5,327 nucleotides of DNA from Thermoplasmata archaeon (GTDB lineage: Archaea; Thermoplasmatota; SW-10-69-26): NCBI GenBank assembly GCA_003561665.1, contig PWVY01000110.1:1-5327 (forward strand). The letters are read 5' to 3'. The notes beneath the pieces were generated by a model, which was given only the letters and a program-made list of their open reading frames with translations, had not been told where the DNA came from and did not search any database. The first letter of the stretch is position 1, and each line of letters opens with the position of its first letter. Position numbers and translations under genes: made by a program. Below are positions 1 through 5,327 of the stretch, piece by piece.

Positions 1-582
1 AAGGGCGACCGCGTTCGATCGAACACCGTCCGGGCCGTACTCTTTGGAGACATCCCGCATCAAGCCCAAGAGGGCGGCTTTGGCTTCCGTGTACGGCGTC
101 CCTTTGTACCCGGAGAGTGCGGGGGTGGAGGAGACGAACACGATCGACCCATGGCCCCGGTCCAGCATGCCTTCGATGACGGTTCTTGTCCACATGCGTG
201 CCCCATCCAGGTCCACGCTTCGGATCTTCTCGAACGCAGCATCCTCGATCTCGTGCAAACGAGCATCCCACAACTCCGCCACCAACGGGTACCCGGCAAC
301 GTTGGCAAGCCCATCCACCCGACCGGCCCATGCGATGACCTGCTCATAGGCTTCCTGGACCTGGCGTGGATCCGTCACATCGCTGGGGACACTCAAAACG
401 CGCTCGGGTCCTAACGCGTCTTCGATCGCCGACAACTTCGCCTTGTTCCTGGCTGCAAGAGCGACGTGAGCGCCGGCTTCGTGAAGCAACCGTACCGTCG
501 CTTCACCGATGCCTTGGGATGCGCCCGTGACCACGATGACGCGATCCTCCAACCCGACGTTCAAGCTGGACGCTTCGAACAC
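1..582 (-). CDS. Short-chain dehydrogenase/reductase (SDR), 3' end cut off
   Basis: This is an NAD(P)-dependent oxidoreductase of the classical SDR family with a Rossmann fold, probably cytosolic; the substrate cannot be read from sequence. I see 194 residues of a usual 240-260, and the C-terminus lies beyond the left edge. The nucleotide-binding motif is VIVVTGASQGIG (residues 15-26). NVAG (94-97) replaces the usual NNAG. The catalytic set is Ser151 in FVSS and Tyr164-x-x-x-Lys168 in YTEAK, followed by VRSNAVAL, which matches the family's 'giRvNav.pG' segment. The usual structural Asn before the catalytic Ser reads as VDLDG (123-127), so Asp stands where Asn is common. The start is uncertain. 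GTG at 582 is preferred; TTG at 594, 564 or 552 are alternatives, the last giving a short MEDRVIVVTG N-terminus. No ATG is in frame. The gene begins 39 nt after the surface-protein stop with no clear promoter, so cotranscription is plausible. Family call is firm, specificity unknown. Confidence 0.93.
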   Translation of the reverse strand, partial: MFEASSLNVGLEDRVIVVTGASQGIGEATVRLLHEAGAHVALAARNKAKLSAIEDALGPERVLSVPSDVTDPRQVQEAYEQVIAWAGRVDGLANVAGYPLVAELWDARLHEIEDAAFEKIRSVDLDGARMWTRTVIEGMLDRGHGSIVFVSSTPALSGYKGTPYTEAKAALLGLMRDVSKEYGPDGVRSNAVAL

Positions 583-608
583 AGCCCCATGCAAGAGCCC
601 AGGTGGGA

Positions 609-623
609 AAGGCCTACCGCCTT
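609..623. repeat. Short perfect inverted repeat at the surface-gene stop
   Basis: The + strand reads aaggc-ctacc-gcctt, a five-bp stem with a five-nt loop that begins within the TAA stop codon of the surface-protein gene and extends into the 39-nt gap before the SDR gene. It could be a weak transcript hairpin or chance. No T-run follows on the minus strand, so I do not call it a terminator. Confidence 0.35.
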
Positions 624-2184
624 ACGAGCGTCGGAACAAGCCCCACCCCGCTAATCCTACCACCACGCCCGCGGCGATGAGGGTGCCTGCGGTCACGAAC
701 GCGCCTGCGCGTTCGGCGGCTTCGATCACGATGTCGCGCGCTGAGAAGCTTTCCACGCTCACGAAAACGCGAGTGGTGTCATCGTTTTCCTGGATGAACG
801 CTTGGTTTGCGCGGTTCTCGAGAACGTCTTGCGCGGTTTGCGCGGTGCTTAATCGTTCACCGTCGAGGTGCACGTCCGCGTAGGGGAACGTTTCAGCATC
901 GAGGTGAACCACGAACGAGAGCCCGTTCTGGGTGTGGGCGTCGACGATCATGGCGACGCGTTCTGCGCCGGGTGCCGTGGTCACGTTCACGGGCGTGTAG
1001 GGGAACACGGTTGGGCCTTGGGGGGTGATCTCGATCTCTGCTCCTAGCCGTCCATCGAGGATGGCGTCCGCGATCAGGTCCTCGTTGGGGTCGTCGGTGA
1101 GAGGGCGAACGATGATGCCGTCGTTGGCGGCAAGGGTGGCGACGAGCGTGTCGGTGTTCGTGGTCAACCCGGTGCCGTGCCCGATGGAGGCGATGACGGG
1201 TTGTTCGATGTCGGGGTGTTCGAGGATGATGCCTTGGCCTTGGGGGGTGGTGGTCCATCCGGGGGCGAGCGTCATGGTGACGGGTGTGCCTTGGTGGGTC
1301 CAGAAGGCCAGGCCGAGGTTTGCTGTTCGTGCGTGGAGGGCTCCGGGCGTCGTGGCTTCGACGTTCGTGAAGAGGGGTACGTCGTCGATGCGTACGTCGT
1401 CGAAGCCGCCGTCGTCGAGGGTGTTGAATCCGAGGGGGCCTGAGGTGGTGCGTTGCGTGGGGGCGACGGTGTATGCGAGGGTGGTGTGGTTGGTGTGGTC
1501 GTTGGTGTCGGTGGCTTGCACGGTGAGGGTGTGGGCGCCGGGGGCTTGTTGATGGGTTCGCTGGATCTCGTGGGTGCGTGTTTGGATGCCGTGTTCGGTG
1601 AGGATCGTTTCGTCGTTGATGGTGAGGTGAACGGTGTCGAGGGGAACTTGAGCGTTCACGGTGATGTGGAGGGGTACGGTCGTGGTGGTGATGCTTGCGT
1701 GGGTGGGTTGGTGGATGGTGATGGTGGGGGCGTGGGGATGGGGGGTGGTGGGTTCGTGGAGGTAGAAGGGGTTGGTTTGGGTGGTGTGGGTGCGTTGTGG
1801 TGTGTCCCATTCGAGGGTGGCTTTGTGGTAGGCTTCGTTGGCGGGTTCGTTCTCGCTGTTGGTCTTGTCCCAGGTGGTTTCGAGGGTTTGGCCGGGTTCG
1901 AGGGTTTGTTCGTCACCGGTCCATGTGTGGACGGTGTCGCGGCAGATTTTGTCTTGGAGGAGGGTGCTGCATTCGTCGATGGTGATGGTGGGGGTGCCTT
2001 GGGTGGGGGTGGTGCCGTTGTTGGTGATGGTGAGCGTGACGGGTTCTGTGGGGGCGTACTCGGTTTGGGATGCGTGGATCTCGATGTTGGGGTCGTCGTT
2101 CGTTGTGGCGGTTGTGAGGGTGGCAGTGGCTAGGAGGAGGGTGAGGCCGAGGAGGAGGCCTGGGGGGAGGGGGCCGCGGAGCAT
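622..2184 (-). CDS. Secreted, C-terminally anchored surface protein with Ig-like domains (hypothetical)
   Basis: I do not recognise a named family for the whole 520-residue protein. The N-terminus is a signal peptide (Arg3, hydrophobic core about 9-19, Ala/Thr-rich cleavage region about 22-28). Residues 32-146 form a beta-rich domain (TEYAPTEPVTLTITNNGT, then EPGQTLETTW) resembling bacterial Ig or BsuPI-type folds, with a possible Cys72-Cys81 disulfide. Residues 152-242 look like a Big-type Ig domain (start APTITIHQPTHA, end GAHTLTVQATD). Residues 250-485 are unassigned, with Asp-rich stretches at 257-268 and 364-377, ending in a strand-like VFVSVESFSARDIVIEA. A membrane helix covers about 494-516, followed by FRRS, giving a type I topology with the bulk outside the cell. 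Sequons are at Asn56, Asn232 and Asn400. Thr is about 25% of residues 51-250 and about 12% of 251-520. The ATG at 2184 was chosen because it opens directly into the signal peptide; the frame stays open upstream but only by overlapping the neighbouring gene. It has its own promoter-like element and follows a terminator. Confidence 0.9.
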   Translation of the reverse strand: MLRGPLPPGLLLGLTLLLATATLTTATTNDDPNIEIHASQTEYAPTEPVTLTITNNGTTPTQGTPTITIDECSTLLQDKICRDTVHTWTGDEQTLEPGQTLETTWDKTNSENEPANEAYHKATLEWDTPQRTHTTQTNPFYLHEPTTPHPHAPTITIHQPTHASITTTTVPLHITVNAQVPLDTVHLTINDETILTEHGIQTRTHEIQRTHQQAPGAHTLTVQATDTNDHTNHTTLAYTVAPTQRTTSGPLGFNTLDDGGFDDVRIDDVPLFTNVEATTPGALHARTANLGLAFWTHQGTPVTMTLAPGWTTTPQGQGIILEHPDIEQPVIASIGHGTGLTTNTDTLVATLAANDGIIVRPLTDDPNEDLIADAILDGRLGAEIEITPQGPTVFPYTPVNVTTAPGAERVAMIVDAHTQNGLSFVVHLDAETFPYADVHLDGERLSTAQTAQDVLENRANQAFIQENDDTTRVFVSVESFSARDIVIEAAERAGAFVTAGTLIAAGVVVGLAGWGLFRRS

Positions 2185-2212
2185 CGGGGATGGGTTGGGG
2201 GCTGTGGGGGGT

Positions 2213-2222
2213 CGTTTTTTCT
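2213..2222 (-). promoter_or_regulatory. Promoter-like A6 element before the surface-protein gene
   Basis: The minus strand reads AGAAAAAACG, with the A6 run centred about 33 nt before the ATG at 2184. It is followed by a C-rich stretch with no Shine-Dalgarno. As an archaeal TATA box it would place the start of transcription a few nt before the ATG. Position after a likely terminator supports an independent promoter; the motif itself is only loosely TATA-like. Confidence 0.4.
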
Positions 2223-2235
2223 GGTTGCCTTCTCG

Positions 2236-2266
2236 AAAAAGGTGGGGCCCCTTCCCTTGGGAGGGG
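2236..2266 (-). terminator. Hairpin and T-tract after the DUF2188 gene
   Basis: Four nt after the TAA at 2271 the minus strand forms a GC-rich hairpin, CCCCTCC with GGA-GGGG arms around a short AAGG-like loop and a one-nt bulge (2248-2266). The sequence continues CCCACC and then TTTTT (2236-2240). The stem plus T-run looks like an intrinsic terminator that separates this gene from the surface-protein gene. Confidence 0.55.
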
Positions 2267-2270
2267 TGGG

Positions 2271-2597
2271 TTATTCGTTTTGGTAGTTGCGGATCTCTTG
2301 AACGGTTCCGTCTTCGCGGTGGATCACGATGATGTGGCCTTCTTGTTTGGCGGTGCTTTGGGCTTCTTTGAAGGCGTCTTGTTTGGTTTCGAAGATCCCG
2401 GTTGCGGTGGTGTTTCCTTCGGTCACGATGGCCCAGCGTCCTTCGCGGGGGACGACGTGGTGGGAGGGGGGTTGGCCTCCTTGTTCGCTGGGGGTTTCGA
2501 TGCGAGCGATGAAGGATCGGGTTTGTTGCTTGATGCGGTCGCGGATCTCGCCGGGGATCTCTTTGAGGCGGTCGAGGGTGTCGTCGTCTTGTGCCAT
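2271..2597 (-). CDS. DUF2188 domain protein
   Basis: A 108-residue soluble protein without signal peptide or membrane segment. Residues 45-107 match the DUF2188 pattern: HHVVPREGRWAIVTEGN, then a helix rich in Ala, Lys and Gln (TKQDAFKEAQSTAKQEG), then IIVIHREDGTVQEIRNY. This small alpha/beta domain of unknown function occurs in bacteria and haloarchaea. Residues 1-33 add a charged, probably amphipathic helix (LDRLKEIPGEIRDRIKQQTR) that the minimal domain usually lacks, joined by a Gly/Pro/Gln-rich linker (about 35-44). The ATG at 2597 is preferred because no Shine-Dalgarno precedes it and a TATA-like element sits about 25 nt upstream, as in a leaderless archaeal transcript. It starts 71 nt after the response-regulator stop and is followed by a hairpin/T-tract terminator, so it can be a monocistronic unit or the last gene of the two-component operon. 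No function can be assigned. Confidence 0.93.
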   Translation of the reverse strand: MAQDDDTLDRLKEIPGEIRDRIKQQTRSFIARIETPSEQGGQPPSHHVVPREGRWAIVTEGNTTATGIFETKQDAFKEAQSTAKQEGHIIVIHREDGTVQEIRNYQNE

Positions 2598-2612
2598 GGG
2601 TTGCAGAGGGGG

Positions 2613-2639
2613 GCGTGCCTTTTGAAGGCTTTAGCACGC
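2613..2639. repeat. Bulged inverted repeat upstream of the DUF2188 gene
   Basis: On the + strand an inner stem gcctt-ttg-aaggc (2617-2629) is extended by gcgt (2613-2616) pairing with acgc (2636-2639) across a six-nt bulge. Alternatively gcgtgc (2613-2618) pairs with gcacgc (2634-2639). It sits between the response-regulator stop and the DUF2188 start and overlaps the TATA-like element. It could be an operator or a transcript hairpin; no T-run follows, so a terminator is less likely. Confidence 0.5.
2618..2626 (-). promoter_or_regulatory. TATA-like element before the DUF2188 gene
   Basis: The minus strand reads TTCAAAAGG here, the most A-rich patch in this GC-rich gap, centred about 25 nt before the ATG at 2597. 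That spacing fits an archaeal TATA box of a leaderless mRNA, and no Shine-Dalgarno is present. It deviates from a canonical TTTAWATA box and lies inside an inverted repeat, so the call is tentative. Confidence 0.4.
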
Positions 2640-2668
2640 GGGTCGAAGTGATGGGTGTGTGCGGGGGT

Positions 2669-3115
2669 TTAGGCGAGGTGGGCGGTGTCGATCCAGAAGC
2701 GGTGGAGGCGTTGGATGGCGTTCATGAACGCGTTGGGGTCGACGGGTTTGATGAGGTAGGCGTTGGCGTGGAGTTGGTAGCTTTTCTCGATGTCGTCGTT
2801 GGCTTGGGAGCTGGTGAGGATGACGACGGGGATTTTTCGTAGGTCGGGGTCGCTTTTGATGGTTTCGAGGATGGTTTCGCCGTTCAGGCTGGGGAGGTTG
2901 AGGTCGAGGAGGACGAGGTTGGGTCTTGGTGCGTTTTCGTGGTCGTTTCGTTGGTAGAGGAAGTCGATGGCGTCGGGTCCATCCGTGACGACGTGGAGGT
3001 GGATGTGGTCTTTCTCGTCTCTGAGGGCTTCTTGGATCAATCGCACGTCCCCGGGGTTGTCTTCGACGAGGAGGATGTTGGCGGGAGCTGTTTTCGTGTA
3101 GGTGCTCGCGATCAT
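2669..3115 (-). CDS. Single-domain response regulator (CheY/Rcp1-type receiver)
   Basis: A 148-residue stand-alone receiver domain, the phosphoryl acceptor of a two-component system; cytosolic. Key residues are in place: the acidic pair Glu18-Asp19 in ILLVEDNPGD, phospho-acceptor Asp71 in LVLLDLNLP, switch Thr101 in VVILTSS, and Lys123 followed by Pro in YLIKPVDP. The C-terminus (about 128-148, ending FWIDTAHLA) is the short helix typical of Rcp1-like regulators, and there is no DNA-binding or enzymatic output domain. The insertion-rich loop around 53-64 (LYQRNDHENAPRP) is also normal for this subgroup. The ATG at 3115 overlaps the kinase stop as ATGA and is preceded by GGAGG at seven-nt spacing, so translation is coupled to the kinase, its likely cognate partner. 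Output must be by protein-protein contact or as a relay component; the target is not visible here. Confidence 0.97.
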   Translation of the reverse strand: MIASTYTKTAPANILLVEDNPGDVRLIQEALRDEKDHIHLHVVTDGPDAIDFLYQRNDHENAPRPNLVLLDLNLPSLNGETILETIKSDPDLRKIPVVILTSSQANDDIEKSYQLHANAYLIKPVDPNAFMNAIQRLHRFWIDTAHLA

Positions 3116-5327
3116 GGTGGAGCCTCCGCTTTTTCGAGGGTGAAGTGGAAGGTTGCGCCATCTTGGGGTTGGGTGTCGACCCAGATGCGGCCGTTGTGTC
3201 GTTCGATGATGCGTTGGGTGATGGCGAGCCCCATGCCGGATCCGGGGGCTTGTTCGCGGGGGTGGCCGCGTTCGAAGAGTTTGAAGATGTTGGATGCGTT
3301 CTCGGGGTCGATGCCGATGCCTTCGTCCTCGACGGAGAAGACCCAGCGGTGGCCTTTCTTGTTGGCTTGGATGTGGACGCGGGGGGGTTTGTCTCCGGCG
3401 TAGGTGAGGGCGTTCTTGATGAGGTTCTGGAAGACTTGGCCAAGCTGAGTGGGGTCGGCTTTGACGGTGGGGAGGGGGTCGGATGTGATCGTCGCGTCGG
3501 TTTCCTGGATCTTCATCGTGAGATCCGTGAGGACATCGTCGAGGATCTCTTCGGCGTTCACGGGTTCGAGGGGTTGGCCTTGGGTGTCGACGCGCGCGTA
3601 GGCCAGCAGGCCTTCGATCATCTCGCGCATCCGGTCGGCGCCGTCGACCGCGTACCCGATGAATTCTCTTGCGTCCTTGTCGAGGTCGTGCTCGTAGCGG
3701 TCGTCGAGCAGGCGTAGGTAGCTTGAGACCATGCGGAGGGGTTCTTGCAGGTCGTGGCTTGCGGCGTAGGCGAAGCGTTCCAGGCGCTGGTTGGATTCTT
3801 GGAGGCGCGTGATGGTGTCTTCGAGGCGGTCTTCGTAGGCGTGGCGTTCGATGGCTTCGGCGAGGATGTTGGCGATGCTTTGCACGAAGTTGACATCTTC
3901 TTTCGTGTGATCGCGGTGGCGTGTGTCGTGGGTTCCTAGGATGCCCCAGGGGTCTTCGTAGGGTCCGATGATGGTGCTGATGCCGCTTTTGACGTCGTGG
4001 CTTGTGAGAAGATCGGGTCCTTGGAACCGGGTCTCGTTCTCGAGATCGGTGACGAGGACGGGTTCCTCGCTGAGGAGCGTGTACCCGGCTTGGCTTTTGG
4101 TGTTGGATTTAACGGTGGCGTTCCCGACGATGCCTTCGTCCCATCCGACGCCTTGCCGAAGGAGGAGTTCTTCAGCAAAGGGGTCGAGGTCGAGCACTTT
4201 GCAATATGCGTTGTCGAGCACGTCGGCGACGGTTCGGGAGGCTTCGTGGAAGAGCTCGTCTAAGTCGTCGGTTTCGAGCGCGAATTGGCCAAGGCGGGCT
4301 ACGGCTTCTTTTTGGTGGGCGTGTTGTTCGAGGCGTTGGCGGGCTTTTTTCCGTTCCGTGATGTCTTTGAGGTACACGCTTTGACCGGTGGGGGAGGGGT
4401 AAACGGAGACATGAAGCCAGGTGTTGGAGCGTTCATGGTGAAGATCGTGCTCGATGCGGTCTTCGGTTTGCATGGCTTCACGGTTGAGCGTGGCGAACTC
4501 GCTGTCCTTGAGATCGGGGAGGGCGTTCCAGAGGTTGGCGCCGACGAGTTCGCTTCGGGGACGATCGGTGAGTTGGGCGAAGGCTTCGTTGGCGTAGTCG
4601 ATGCGCCATTCGCGGTCGACGGCGTAGAAGGCGTCGTCGATGCGTTCGAACAGTTCATCGATCTCGGTGCGCAGTTCGTCGCGTTGTCGTTCGAGGCGTT
4701 CGGCTTGGATCTTCAGTTGCGTGATGTCGGTGGTGGTGGCGATGACGTTCTTGACGTTGCCTTCGTCGTCAAGGATGGGGGCCGCCTTGGTGCTCAACCA
4801 GCGCGTTTCGTCGTCGGGGGTTTGGATGCTTAGCTCCATGGGCCCGGCGGGTTCCCCGGTTTGGAGCGCTTTCTGCGGGGGTCGTTCGTTGGGTGGGATG
4901 AGGGTCCCATGCGCGTCGTAGACGTCGATGGTTCCAAGCTTGTACGCGGTGAACGCTTCGGGGGGGAGGCCTGTGATCTCGGCTATGCGGGTGTTGGCTT
5001 GAACGATGGTTCCCTGGTCGTTGATGACGAGGATGCCTACGGGACTGGTTTCGAGGATGCGGCGAACGAGATCGCGTTCTTCTTGGAGGCGTTGTTCGTG
5101 TTCGCGTTCTTCGGTCAGGTCGCGCGTGATCTTGATGAAGCCCTGGTGTTCGCCTTTGTCGTCGTGGATGGCGGTGAGGGTCAGGCGTGCCCAGAACCGG
5201 GAGCCATCTTTGCGCTTGCGCCAGCCTTCTTGCTCGATGAAGCCGCGCTTGGCGGCTTTGGCGAGGTTTTGTTCGGGGAGGCCTTGTTCGCGATCTTCGG
5301 GGGTGTAGAAGAGGGAGAGGTGTTGGC
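3112..5327 (-). CDS. PAS/GAF sensor histidine kinase, N-terminus cut off
   Basis: A sensor kinase of a two-component system; 737 residues are visible (reading from 5325) and the start lies beyond the right edge. Domains in visible numbering: the end of a PAS with its PAC segment (1-70; KDGSRFWARL, then GFIKITRDLTEERE), PAS 2 (about 84-203; SPVGILVINDQG), PAS 3 (about 220-332; DAFYAVDREWRIDYANEAF), GAF (about 337-494; QGVGWDEGIVG), HisKA (507-579) and HATPase_c (622-732). Phospho-acceptor His524 lies in FAYAASHDLQEPLRM. The N-box is NLIKNALTY (Asn634, Asn638), the G1 box DEGIGIDP (667-674), the F-box FKLFER, and the G2 box GSGMGLAI. All catalytic motifs are intact. Short charged coiled-coil linkers join the domains. 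No membrane segment is seen, so the visible part is cytosolic. The only cysteine is Cys375, in the GAF domain. No receiver is fused; the separate one overlaps the stop codon. The signal sensed cannot be deduced. The Met at 4839 falls inside PAS 2 and is not the start. Confidence 0.96.
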   Translation of the reverse strand, partial: QHLSLFYTPEDREQGLPEQNLAKAAKRGFIEQEGWRKRKDGSRFWARLTLTAIHDDKGEHQGFIKITRDLTEEREHEQRLQEERDLVRRILETSPVGILVINDQGTIVQANTRIAEITGLPPEAFTAYKLGTIDVYDAHGTLIPPNERPPQKALQTGEPAGPMELSIQTPDDETRWLSTKAAPILDDEGNVKNVIATTTDITQLKIQAERLERQRDELRTEIDELFERIDDAFYAVDREWRIDYANEAFAQLTDRPRSELVGANLWNALPDLKDSEFATLNREAMQTEDRIEHDLHHERSNTWLHVSVYPSPTGQSVYLKDITERKKARQRLEQHAHQKEAVARLGQFALETDDLDELFHEASRTVADVLDNAYCKVLDLDPFAEELLLRQGVGWDEGIVGNATVKSNTKSQAGYTLLSEEPVLVTDLENETRFQGPDLLTSHDVKSGISTIIGPYEDPWGILGTHDTRHRDHTKEDVNFVQSIANILAEAIERHAYEDRLEDTITRLQESNQRLERFAYAASHDLQEPLRMVSSYLRLLDDRYEHDLDKDAREFIGYAVDGADRMREMIEGLLAYARVDTQGQPLEPVNAEEILDDVLTDLTMKIQETDATITSDPLPTVKADPTQLGQVFQNLIKNALTYAGDKPPRVHIQANKKGHRWVFSVEDEGIGIDPENASNIFKLFERGHPREQAPGSGMGLAITQRIIERHNGRIWVDTQPQDGATFHFTLEKAEAPP
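3123..3127 (-). promoter_or_regulatory. Shine-Dalgarno site of the response regulator
   Basis: On the minus strand GGAGG lies seven nt before the ATG at 3115, inside the last codons of the kinase. It supports the chosen start and translation coupled through the ATGA overlap. The two downstream genes that follow intergenic gaps have no such site. Confidence 0.8.

Noticed and set aside
583..624. Readthrough fusion of the surface protein and the SDR, since the SDR frame continues directly in frame after the TAA at 622-624.
   Set aside because: The surface protein ends with a membrane helix and a short charged tail, a natural terminus, and TAA is an efficient stop. Same-frame adjacency has a one-in-three chance.
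893..1810. A 305-codon minus-strand open frame rich in His, Arg and Pro.
   Set aside because: It is another reading frame of the surface-protein gene; the composition is typical of an out-of-frame GC-rich gene and no fold or motif is visible.
1453..2133. A 226-codon + strand open frame, very rich in Gly and Val.
   Set aside because: It lies opposite the Thr/His/Pro-rich half of the surface protein, whose ACC and CAC codons read as GGT and GTG on the other strand. It has no domain pattern and is a shadow.
2244..2251. Perfect GGGGCCCC palindrome in the gap before the surface-protein gene.
   Set aside because: It is short and expected in GC-rich DNA, and it overlaps the terminator hairpin, which explains it better.
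2185..2637. An upstream ATG at 2637 would extend the surface protein by 151 residues.
   Set aside because: The extension runs antisense-free but out of frame through the DUF2188 gene, is Arg/Pro/His-rich like a shadow frame, and would bury the signal peptide that starts at 2184.
4285..4833. A 182-codon + strand open frame opposite the kinase.
   Set aside because: It is antisense to conserved PAS and GAF coding sequence and is Gly/Val/Phe-rich without recognisable motifs.
4837..4839. ATG at 4839 as the kinase start.
   Set aside because: The same frame continues to the window edge with clear PAS/PAC sequence, and this Met lies in the middle of a PAS domain.

Overview
The window is compactly coding, and every gene I can support lies on the minus strand, so transcription runs from high to low coordinates. 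It is GC-rich by eye. It probably comes from a euryarchaeote (haloarchaeal, Thermoplasmatota or a related lineage). The evidence is indirect. The histidine kinase H-box (SHDLQEPLRM) and the stand-alone Rcp1-type receiver are the kind common in haloarchaea and methanogens. The small protein carries a DUF2188 domain. Two genes have A-rich TATA-like elements about 25-33 nt before the ATG and no Shine-Dalgarno, while the operon-internal gene has a clear GGAGG. The proteins are acidic, and one is a Thr-rich, sequon-bearing surface protein with a C-terminal membrane anchor. A bacterial source is not excluded.

Layout in order of transcription. (1) 5327-3112: a multi-domain sensor histidine kinase (PAS-PAS-PAS-GAF-HisKA-HATPase in the visible part), with its N-terminus cut by the window edge. 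(2) 3115-2669: a single-domain response regulator overlapping the kinase stop by ATGA; this is a translationally coupled two-component pair. (3) A 71-nt gap with a bulged inverted repeat overlapping a TATA-like element, then 2597-2271, a small DUF2188 protein. (4) An 86-nt gap with a GC-rich hairpin plus T-tract (likely terminator of the DUF2188 gene) and an A6 promoter-like element, then 2184-622, a 520-residue secreted, membrane-anchored surface protein with Ig-like domains and an unrecognised C-terminal half. (5) A 39-nt gap, then 582-1, a short-chain dehydrogenase/reductase that runs off the left edge.

The kinase and receiver should act together: the sensor autophosphorylates on His and passes phosphate to Asp71 of the receiver. 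The receiver has no DNA-binding output domain, so it must act by protein contact or as a relay. Nothing in the sequence ties the DUF2188 protein, surface protein or SDR to that pathway beyond adjacency and shared strand. I see no mobile element, CRISPR array, tRNA or rRNA. The least explained items are the C-terminal half of the surface protein, its sharp internal composition change, and an AAGGC/GCCTT inverted-repeat theme that recurs in all three intergenic gaps.
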